Assembly: GCA_036501185.1 (NCBI GenBank) | Contig: DASYAU010000119.1 | Span: 62,001-126,000, forward strand | Length of the DNA: 64,000 bases | Direction of reading: 5' to 3' | Origin: Korobacter sp036501185 | GTDB taxonomy: Bacteria; Acidobacteriota; Terriglobia; Terriglobales; Acidobacteriaceae | Part shown: positions 27,857 through 36,400 of the stretch, one piece after another | Layout of the letters: every line of letters starts with the position of its first letter | Position numbering within the stretch: position 1 is the stretch's first letter | Made by a program: the position numbers and the translations under genes | The notes under the pieces: model-generated | Told to the model about the DNA's origin: nothing | Databases searched by the model: none | The model's input: only the letters and a program-made list of their open reading frames with translations

Positions 27857-29947
27857 ATGGGCGCCCCAATCCCGCCGGCTCACGCCCTTTATTGCGGCGT
27901 GAGTGGACAATTCCTCTTCATTGCCATTCCTCTGATTGCGTTGTGCTTTTTTGGCTGGACGATCTTCCGGCGCTTGCGTCCACTTTTCTTAGCGCTGCCA
28001 GACCCGCGGTTCGACCGGCCACGCGAGAGATTTGCCCTTGTTCTCCGTAATTGGCTGTTGCAGTGGAAGCATCCGCGGTACCGCCTCGCTGGACTCCTTC
28101 ACATCGTCATCTTTCTCGGGTTCCTGGTGCTATCGCTACGTTCGCTGTCTCTTGTTCTTATCGGCATTTTCCCCGGCTTCGATGTGCAGGAACTCCTCGG
28201 GCACTTCACGGCGAGCTACGAATATATAAAGGATTACGTAGCAACGGCCGTTTTCGCAGCGGTTGTCGTTGCCGCCGTGCGACGAGTCGTGTTCAAGCCG
28301 AAACGTTATCAGCCGCGCCCGGGAGACACGCGCAACCATACAGCCGAAGCACTGACTGTACTGGGATTGATCGCGGCGCTTATGCTATCGGAGAGCGCAT
28401 TTGGTTCGGGCGAACGAGCACCGGCCGCGCTCACCTTGGCGGGCGGGTTTCGGACAGTTCTTACAAAGCTTTCTGTGGGCAGCGCGAGGTCGATTCGGCT
28501 GTATGCATACCTAGTCCATGAGATCACGTTCTTTGCCTTCCTCTGCTTCCTGCCGTTTGGAAAGCACTTCCACGTACTAACGTCCGCCTTCAACATCTAT
28601 TTGTCGAAACTCGACCGGGGACGTGTGAAGCCGGCCCGGTGGGGTATCGCCGAGGATCAGGTCGACGACCTTGAGTCCCTCGGCGTAAGCACTCTCCAGG
28701 ATTTCACCTGGAAGCATCTGCTCGATTTCTACTCCTGCGCGGACTGCGGGCGTTGTTCCGACAACTGTCCCGCTCATGCGGCGGGACGGCCGCTATCGCC
28801 GCGCTTCCTTACGATCAAGGCACGAGATGCCTGCTTCGAGGCGTTCCCAGTTTTTGGACGGAGCAAGAACGGGGCTTCATCGACCCGCGAATTCTTTTCG
28901 GAAGACGAAATTTGGTCATGTACGACATGCGGTGCGTGTGAAGAAGAGTGCCCGATGCAGGTTGAGTACATCGACAAGATCGTGGACCTGCGGCGCGCTC
29001 TGGTGGAAGACGGAGCGGTGCCGGCATCGCTTCAGAAACCCCTAAAAGCCCTTGAAAGCCGCGGGAATCCCTTCGGCAAATTGGAGAAGAGACGCGCGGA
29101 TTGGACGAAGAGCACCGCGACGCAACCGGCTTGCGAAGTGAAGGTACTGAATAAAGGAGCGCAGGCAAAGACGCTGTTCTTTGTCGACAGTGTCAGCTCC
29201 TATGACGATCGCATTCAGCGGATTGCACGCGCGACCGCTCAGATTCTTTCGGCCAGTGGCGAAGATTTTGGGATCCTCGGCCCCGCGGAAAAAGACAGTG
29301 GGCATGATGTGCGCCGCTTTGGCGAGGAATCGCTCTTCCAAGCCCTTCGGCAGCAGAACTCGGAGGCAATCCGGGCTTCCGGTGTAACAAGGATCGTTGC
29401 CGCCGATCCGCATGCGCTGAACGCACTGCGCCATGACTATGACGGACTGCCTCCCGTCGAGCACGTCAGCCAGTTTTTATGGCGGCAGATCACTTCGGAA
29501 AAGCTACATCTGCGAAGCGGAGACGATGCAGGAAGAGTGGTCGCGTACCACGATCCGTGTTATCTCGGACGTCACAACCAGATCTACGACGAGCCGCGCG
29601 CGGTGCTTGACGCGATCCCCGGAACCAAGCGGGTGGAAATGAATCGGTGCCGCGACCGCTCCTTTTGCTGCGGCGGCGGCGGTTTGATGCTGAATTACGA
29701 AGCGCCCGAGAAAGAACGCATCGGAAGCTTGCGCCTGAAGATGGCGTGTGAAACGGGCGCAGACACAATCGTCACCGCCTGCCCATTCTGCCTGATCAAC
29801 CTTGAGGACGCGATCAAGGTTGCAGGTCTCGAAAGCAAAATGCGAGTGATGGACCTGACCGAGCTTGTTCTGGAGCACATGCCAAGCCCAACTGAAACAC
29901 CAACCCCCGTGACCGCCGCCGAACCACAGACAGCGATGGTGCACTGA
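27857..29947 (+). CDS. Membrane ETF:(menaquinone) oxidoreductase, HdrD-like FeS protein (EMR type)
   Basis: A 696-residue protein. Residues 15 to about 240 hold five or so transmembrane helices like a nitrate-reductase gamma subunit, the likely haem and quinone site. Two 4Fe-4S motifs follow, CADCGRCSDNCP and CTTCGACEEECP (about 295-370), then two CCG-type cysteine blocks, DPCYLGRHN...FCCGGGG and TACPFCLINLED (about 560-655). This is the layout of EMR, the membrane FeS protein that passes electrons from EtfAB to menaquinone in anaerobic acyl-CoA oxidisers. The placement 14 bp before etfB supports this role. The quinone type is inferred. Confidence 0.88.
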   Translation: MGAPIPPAHALYCGVSGQFLFIAIPLIALCFFGWTIFRRLRPLFLALPDPRFDRPRERFALVLRNWLLQWKHPRYRLAGLLHIVIFLGFLVLSLRSLSLVLIGIFPGFDVQELLGHFTASYEYIKDYVATAVFAAVVVAAVRRVVFKPKRYQPRPGDTRNHTAEALTVLGLIAALMLSESAFGSGERAPAALTLAGGFRTVLTKLSVGSARSIRLYAYLVHEITFFAFLCFLPFGKHFHVLTSAFNIYLSKLDRGRVKPARWGIAEDQVDDLESLGVSTLQDFTWKHLLDFYSCADCGRCSDNCPAHAAGRPLSPRFLTIKARDACFEAFPVFGRSKNGASSTREFFSEDEIWSCTTCGACEEECPMQVEYIDKIVDLRRALVEDGAVPASLQKPLKALESRGNPFGKLEKRRADWTKSTATQPACEVKVLNKGAQAKTLFFVDSVSSYDDRIQRIARATAQILSASGEDFGILGPAEKDSGHDVRRFGEESLFQALRQQNSEAIRASGVTRIVAADPHALNALRHDYDGLPPVEHVSQFLWRQITSEKLHLRSGDDAGRVVAYHDPCYLGRHNQIYDEPRAVLDAIPGTKRVEMNRCRDRSFCCGGGGLMLNYEAPEKERIGSLRLKMACETGADTIVTACPFCLINLEDAIKVAGLESKMRVMDLTELVLEHMPSPTETPTPVTAAEPQTAMVH

Positions 29948-29961
29948 TTCTAGGAGGCCCT

Positions 29962-30747
29962 GTGAATATTTTGGTTTGCGTACGAAGAGTGCCGGACCCG
30001 GCGGAGAATGAATTCCGACTGAACGGCCCGCGCACCGACCTGTCGCGCGATGATCTCGTTTACTCCATCAATGAGTGGGACAACTACGCTGTCGAAGAAG
30101 CCCTCCAGATCACGTCTCGTCTTGGTGGCGAGGTCACGGTGATTACGGCCGGCGGCGAAGACGATGAAGAGATATTGCGCCGACAGTTGGCGATGGGAGC
30201 CCAACGTGCCGTGCTGGTGAGCGACGAAGCATTTGTTGAGACGGATGCGCGAGGCATCGCAATGGCGCTCGCAGCCTACGCGAAGAAGAACCACTTCGAC
30301 CTGATCCTCACGGGCGTACAGGCAGAGAGTGGCGGGGCTCAGGTCGGAGGGATGATGGCAGCGATGCTCGACCTTCCGTTCGCATCTCTCGTGACATCCA
30401 TTGAGGCGCTCGAGGGCAACAAGCTGAAAGTTGCGCGAGAAGTTGCTGGAGGCAACAAGGAGATCAGCGAGATGGATCTGCCTTGCGTTCTCTCGATTCA
30501 GACGGGCATCAACGAGCCGCGATATGTCGGCATGCGCGGGATTCGCCAGGTTGCGTCGGTCGAGATTCCATCGATGGATGTGGGGGCTCTCGGCATAGCC
30601 GCGGCGGAGCTGCAGCCCAAGGTGGAACGCGCGGGGTACTTCACGCCTGTTTCCGGCACCGGCGCCGAGATGCTTTCCGGCGATCGCGATGACATCGTCA
30701 ATGAACTTGTGGAGCGGTTGAAGGCGAGAGGGGGGATCCCAGCATGA
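29962..30747 (+). CDS. etfB: Electron transfer flavoprotein beta subunit
   Basis: A 261-residue protein starting at GTG with a strong TAGGAGG seven to eight nt upstream. MNILVCVRRVPDP at the N-terminus, SINEWDNYAVEEAL, LILTGVQAESGGAQVGGMMA and LPCVLSIQTGINEPRY are EtfB signatures. EtfB binds AMP (or FAD in bifurcating types) and docks dehydrogenases. Whether this is the bifurcating type cannot be decided by eye. It overlaps etfA by 4 bp (ATGA). Confidence 0.94.
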   Translation: MNILVCVRRVPDPAENEFRLNGPRTDLSRDDLVYSINEWDNYAVEEALQITSRLGGEVTVITAGGEDDEEILRRQLAMGAQRAVLVSDEAFVETDARGIAMALAAYAKKNHFDLILTGVQAESGGAQVGGMMAAMLDLPFASLVTSIEALEGNKLKVAREVAGGNKEISEMDLPCVLSIQTGINEPRYVGMRGIRQVASVEIPSMDVGALGIAAAELQPKVERAGYFTPVSGTGAEMLSGDRDDIVNELVERLKARGGIPA

Positions 30748-31733
30748 ACCCGATTTTTATCGTTGCATTGCACCAAGCGGGACTACCGGACGACAGCGTC
30801 GGCGAACTGATCTCTGTCGCCAAGGTCATCGATCCGTCCTCGGCTCCTACCGCTCTCGCGTGCGGCTACGGTGCGGAACTCGACAGCGTTTGTACATCTC
30901 TTCGACCCATGTTTCGCGAAGTGTGGAAGCTCGCGAACGAACACTTTACGGGTTCGAATTCCGAAGCGATGAGGGAGGCGCTGGTTGCTATCGTGCCAAA
31001 GGGCAGCATTGTGTTGTTAGCGCATGAGCACTTCGGCCTCGATCTTGCACCCGGTTTATCGATCAAGCTGAACGCCAGCTATGTGCCCGACGTGATCGCC
31101 GTAGAAGAAGGGTTGAAACTGATTCGCCAGGAATTCAATGGCCAGTTCAGCGTACGAATGGAGTGTGATCTTTCAGCCGGAGCTGTCATTACGATCCGGC
31201 CGGGCTGCTTCAAAGCCACGTCCACCGCAAGTGCGGAGGGAGTGGTCATCGATAAGAGCGCAGCCATTCCGACGATGACGTTGCACAGGCGCTACATCAC
31301 AACCATCCCTGCACAAGTCGGGGACGTGGACATCACGAAGCAGACGGTTCTCGTCTCGGTCGGCCGCGGCATACAAGATCAGGAGAACATTGGCCTGGCG
31401 GAAGAGCTGGCCTCGGTTCTTGGAGGCGCGGTGAGTTGTTCGCGTCCTGTGGTGGACGCGAAGTGGCTCGAGAAGTCTCGCCAAGTCGGATCCTCCGGTG
31501 CGACCGTCAGCCCGAAGGTTTACCTCGCCTGCGGAATCAGCGGGTCGTTCCAGCACATGACGGGCATCAAGGGAGCACCGTTTCTGGTTGCTATCAACAA
31601 GAACCCCGGAGCGCCAATTTTCCAATTCGCAGACATAGGGATAGTCGACGACGTTCTGGAATTCCTGCCAGTGCTCACTGAGCGTGTGCGCGAAGTGCTA
31701 GCAGGCAAAGGCGCGGCTGTCGCCGCACGTTAA
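30744..31733 (+). CDS. etfA: Electron transfer flavoprotein alpha subunit
   Basis: A 329-residue protein. The C-terminal FAD domain is clear: VSVGRGIQDQENIGLAEELA, SRPVVDAKWLEKSRQVGSSG, KVYLACGISGSFQHM and APIFQFADIGIVDD. The last motif usually ends VGD; here it is VDD. The N-terminal domain is poorly conserved, as is normal. The 4-bp overlap with etfB indicates translational coupling. Electrons should come from the acyl-CoA dehydrogenase 11 bp downstream and leave through the membrane FeS protein upstream. Confidence 0.94.
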   Translation: MNPIFIVALHQAGLPDDSVGELISVAKVIDPSSAPTALACGYGAELDSVCTSLRPMFREVWKLANEHFTGSNSEAMREALVAIVPKGSIVLLAHEHFGLDLAPGLSIKLNASYVPDVIAVEEGLKLIRQEFNGQFSVRMECDLSAGAVITIRPGCFKATSTASAEGVVIDKSAAIPTMTLHRRYITTIPAQVGDVDITKQTVLVSVGRGIQDQENIGLAEELASVLGGAVSCSRPVVDAKWLEKSRQVGSSGATVSPKVYLACGISGSFQHMTGIKGAPFLVAINKNPGAPIFQFADIGIVDDVLEFLPVLTERVREVLAGKGAAVAAR

Positions 31734-31744
31734 CGAGGACTGCC

Positions 31745-33427
31745 ATGATCGCAAAAAAGACGCTGAAACTCAGTTTGAAGTCACTTAAAGAATTCGCGAA
31801 GAAGCGCCTGCCGGACCAGTTGCTCAACGAGCTGGACGAGCGCGACGAATGCCCGGTCGAGATCGTACGCGACATGTGCAATCCCGACGGCCTCGGAATC
31901 CAGCTCCTCTTTATACCCGAAGAATTCGGCGGAATGGGTAGGGGTGCGTTCGACGTCTATCTGATTTGTGAGGCCATGGCAGCGATCGACCTTGGCGTCG
32001 CGACGTCGTTGTTCGCTACGTTCCTCGGCAGCGACCCGATCACGGTTGGCGCCACTCCGGAACAGAAGAAGCATTGGCTGAGCAAGATCGCGAACGATGG
32101 CATTCTTTTTGCATACGGCGCCACCGAGCCCGATGCCGGTAGCGACCTGGGCGCACTGCGCACGACCGCGGACCGCGTGATCGAGAACGATCGCATTGTA
32201 GGCTACAAGATCAACGGCCTGAAACAGTGGATCAGTAACGGAGGCATTGCCGATGCGTACACGATCCTCGCGAGTACGGCGGCGGGACCGAGCTGGTTCA
32301 TCGTCGAAAAGGGAGCTGCAGGTTTCACCCACGACAAGCCAGAGAACAAACACGGCATCCGCCTCAGCAACACCGCGGCCCTCGCACTGCAGAACGTGTA
32401 CGTCGATACCGATCGCCTGATCGGTGGCGTTGAAGGACAGGGTTTGCTGCAGGCGCAGGCGGTGTTCGGATATACGCGTCTGATGGTCGCGGCCTTCGGG
32501 CTAGGGTCCGGGTGGGCTGCATTAGATCGCGCTATTCCCTACTCCACAAAACGAATTCAGGGCGGCGCGCCACTCTCGGAAAAGCAGGGCTACACCCACA
32601 AATTGATTGTTCCCAACGTGGCGAAGCTCGAAGCCGCGCGCGCGTTTATCGAAGAAACTGCGGAACGCATTGACGCCGGCGAAGGCAGCCTGAATACCGA
32701 AGGCGCAATCGCGAAATACATGGCCACTGAGGCCGGCAATGCCGCTGCAGAAGCGAGTATCCAGGCTCTCGGCGGCTATGGCTACACCCACGAATACATG
32801 GTGGAGAAGATCAAGCGCGATGTGCGCATCACCACCATTTACGAAGGCACCTCCGAGATCATGGAGATGACCATCAGCCGGGATCGCTGGCAGCTCCACC
32901 TGAAAACGCGAGGCCGGTACTACCACGACCTTGCGAACGAAGCCGAGGCGTTGCATGCGCGAAATGCTCACGTGGGAGCTGATTCAGCGGCTCTGGCGCT
33001 ACACGCGCTTGCCGAGATTTTGGAGCGAGCGAGGGCGCTGCGGCTTACCCGCCACCAGCACGTTCTTTTGCGCCTGGGCGAATTGATCTCCTACGCCGAA
33101 TCTGCCGCTGGCTTGGCGCGCCGTGCGGCCCGCGCCGCAGAGGGGCACTTGCACGAAAAAGCTAGCGATCGTTTTTCCGCCGACGTTCTTGCCGCTCTTG
33201 CGCGCGTGTTCGCTCGCGAAGCTTTGCTTAAGGTCGTGCAGGACGGTGCGCGCTGGATCGCAGGAAGCGCACAGATGAACGCTGCCGAGATGATGGCGTT
33301 CGAAACCTCGCTCAACCTGCCTGCTGCGCTTCGCGCGCAAGCCGGACTTATAGCAGATATGGATTTGGTTGCTGACCATTTATACAAACGCGCTGAAAAG
33401 CACGCGGAGCTCGCTTTACAGCATTAG
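31745..33427 (+). CDS. Acyl-CoA dehydrogenase with C-terminal extension
   Basis: A 560-residue protein. Core features are FAYGATEPDAGSDLGALRTTA, the substrate and FAD loop (about 120-140), and IQALGGYGYTHEYMVEKIKRD followed by IYEGTSEIMEM, whose Glu is the catalytic base in this family. The core ends near residue 395. About 165 further helical, Ala-rich residues follow, making it longer than the usual 380-400; similar tails occur in very-long-chain enzymes. It presumably introduces a trans-2 double bond into an acyl thioester. Whether it acts on CoA esters or carrier-bound chains made by the adjacent megasynthase is unknown. Confidence 0.9.
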   Translation: MIAKKTLKLSLKSLKEFAKKRLPDQLLNELDERDECPVEIVRDMCNPDGLGIQLLFIPEEFGGMGRGAFDVYLICEAMAAIDLGVATSLFATFLGSDPITVGATPEQKKHWLSKIANDGILFAYGATEPDAGSDLGALRTTADRVIENDRIVGYKINGLKQWISNGGIADAYTILASTAAGPSWFIVEKGAAGFTHDKPENKHGIRLSNTAALALQNVYVDTDRLIGGVEGQGLLQAQAVFGYTRLMVAAFGLGSGWAALDRAIPYSTKRIQGGAPLSEKQGYTHKLIVPNVAKLEAARAFIEETAERIDAGEGSLNTEGAIAKYMATEAGNAAAEASIQALGGYGYTHEYMVEKIKRDVRITTIYEGTSEIMEMTISRDRWQLHLKTRGRYYHDLANEAEALHARNAHVGADSAALALHALAEILERARALRLTRHQHVLLRLGELISYAESAAGLARRAARAAEGHLHEKASDRFSADVLAALARVFAREALLKVVQDGARWIAGSAQMNAAEMMAFETSLNLPAALRAQAGLIADMDLVADHLYKRAEKHAELALQH

Positions 33428-33487
33428 CCACAGGAGCACTCATTCGGTGTGTCGTTCCGGGTGTAACTCCCGCACAGGAGCGAAGTC

Positions 33488-36400
33488 ATGGAATCTACCG
33501 CTCATCGCGCTATCGCGATCGTCGGATTGGGAACTATTCTGCCTGAAGCCCCCGATGTAAAAACCTTCTGGAGCAACATTCAACAAGGCCGCGACAGCAT
33601 CTCCGAAGTTCCCAACGATCGCTGGAATCCTGAGTTTTATTACGATCCCGATCCCGCCGCCCCGGACAAGACTTACTCGAAGATCGGTGGCTGGGTGCGG
33701 GACTTCCCCTGGGATCCCATCAAGTGGCGCCTGCCGATTCCACCGAAAGTCAGCGATGCCATGGACGCTTCGCAACGCTGGGCAATTGCCGGTGTCCGCG
33801 AAGCTCTCGCCGATTACGGCTATCCTGAACGCGCGATCGCTACGGAGCGGACGGCCGTCATCCTCGGCAATGCCATGGGCGGCGAGAGGCACTACCTGAC
33901 CGCACTTAGAATTTCGTTTCCTGAGTATGCGCATGCGTTGGAAACCGTGACGAGCTTCGCCGCGCTGCCGGCGGATATACGAGACCAGATCACCGAAGAG
34001 CTCCATGAGCGCATGGGACGCCGTTTGCCCGAGATCACAGAAGACAGCATGCCGGGTGAACTCGCCAACTGTATTGCCGGGCGAATTGCAAACCTCTACA
34101 ACTTTCACGGCCCGAATTTCGTCGTAGACGCTGCTTGCGCCTCTGCGATGGGAGCGATGAGCGCGGCCGTGCAGGGGTTGAATGAGAACCAGTTTGACGT
34201 GGTCGTGACTGGCGGTATTGATCGCAACATGGGCGCGACGACGTTCGTGAAGTTTTCCAAGATCGGTGCGCTCTCTGCGACGGGTTCACGGCCGTATGCG
34301 GCTGGAGCCGACGGCTTCGTGATGGGCGAAGGGGCGGTCATCTTTCTATTGAAACGCCTGGCAGATGCCGAGCGCGATGGCGACAAGGTGTACGCGGTGC
34401 TTCGTGGGATCGGTGGCTCCAGCGATGGCAAGGGCAAGGGCATCACCGCGCCTAATCCCATCGGCCAGGTGCTTTGCACCAAGCGGGCCTGGGAAAACGC
34501 GGGGCTTTCCCCGTCCGACGTGAACTACATCGAGGGCCACGGCACATCCACGCGCGTAGGCGACGTGGTGGAAGTACAGAGCATGATGAACGTGCTCAGT
34601 GAGCACCCGCTGCCCGCTCACTCGATCCCGATCGGCTCAGTGAAATCGAATATCGGCCACTTAAAAGCCGCAGCAGGCGCCGCCGGAATTCTCAAGACTG
34701 TGCTGGCGCTCCATAACAAGGTACTGCCTCCTAGCGTTCATTGTGAGCGGCCGAGCCCGGACATTGACTTCGCTCATTCACCTCTCTTCGTCAACACGGA
34801 GCTTCGTCCGTGGGAAGCGACACGTGATTCCGTGCGCCGCGCCGGGGTAAGCGCATTTGGTTTCGGCGGCACGAACTTCCACACCGTGCTGGAGGAGTAC
34901 GTTCCGGGCAGACTGCAGCCGAAACTTCGCGAACGAGTAACCGTATCGGAGATACCGCAGAATGCTGCGGCCGTCGTCGCAGCGGGCGCCCCGCAAAACG
35001 GCCTGAAAGCGCCGCTGCGTGGGGCACTCGTGCTCGGCGCGAGTTCGGAAGCTGAACTCGCGGGACGCCTGCGCAGTGCTAAACCGCAGGCGACCCACAA
35101 ACCACCGCTCGAAAGCGATCTTCGCTCCCGTTACCGCATTGCCTTTGATTACGGCAGCGACGCAGAGTTCGAACAGAAGAAGTCTGCCGCTCTCAAGGCA
35201 CTCGATGCCCGTCAACCCGCGATCTGGAAGGCATTGCGCGCACAAGGAATCTTCCGAGGATCTGGACCGGCGCCGAAAATCGCATTCCTCTACACCGGGC
35301 AGGGATCGCAATACGTAAACATGTTCAAAGCGTTGCGCAGCACGGAGCCGATCGTCGCTGAAACCTTCGCGCAGGCGGACCATATCATGACGCCGCTGCT
35401 GGGCAAGCCTCTGAGTGAATACATCTTCGTCGACTCTAATGATGAAGCGGCGATCGCCACGGCTGAGGAAGATCTTCGTCAAACGGCCATCACTCAACCG
35501 GCCGTGCTTTCCGTTGACATAGCGACCACACGCCTCCTGGCCGCGTATGGCATTCAGCCCGACATGACGATGGGCCACAGTCTTGGGGAATATGGCGCAT
35601 TGGTCGCGTCGGGCTCTTTGCCCTTCGAAGAAGCGTTGGAAGCCGTGAGTGCCCGCGGGCGCGAGATGACCCGCGTTTCGATGGCGGACAACGGCAAGAT
35701 GGCGGCAGTATTCGCGCCCCTAGCCGCGATGCAGCAGGTCCTGAAAACGGTGAGTGGCTACGTGGAGATCGCTAACATCAATAGTGATCAGCAGGCGGTG
35801 ATAGGCGGTGCCAGCGCTGCGGTCGCGGAAGCCTCCGAAAAACTTCTAGCCGCTGGCTTTAATGTGGTGCCGCTGCCGGTAAGCCACGCCTTCCACACCT
35901 CGATTGTCGCTCCCGCGAGCGGACCGTTGCGCGCCACGCTTGAGCGCATGCATCTGCAAGCGCCTCGCATTCCAATCGTCGCCAACGTTAATGGGGAGTT
36001 CTATCCAACTGACGGAAATGTCGTGCCGCAGATGCTCGACATTCTCGCGCGACAGATCTCTTCGCCGGTGCAGTTCGTGCAGGGTCTCCGAACGTTGTAC
36101 AACGCAGGCGCGCGAGTATTCGTGGAGGTCGGCCCGAAGAAAGCATTACAGGGCTTTGCGGAAGACGTACTGGGCAAAGATCCCGAAGTGCTCTCGGTTT
36201 TCTGCAACCATCCGAAGTGGGAAGACCAAGCGGCCTTCAACCAGGCACTCTGCGGTCTCTATTCCGCAGGCTTGGGGAGCGGGACACCCGAGTCCGTACC
36301 CTTTTCCACCCAGCCCAGCACAATCGAAACTGCGTCAACCGCGCGAGAGGAATCGAATATGTCAGCCTCAGTTTCTTCCGACGATCGCTACACCCGCATT

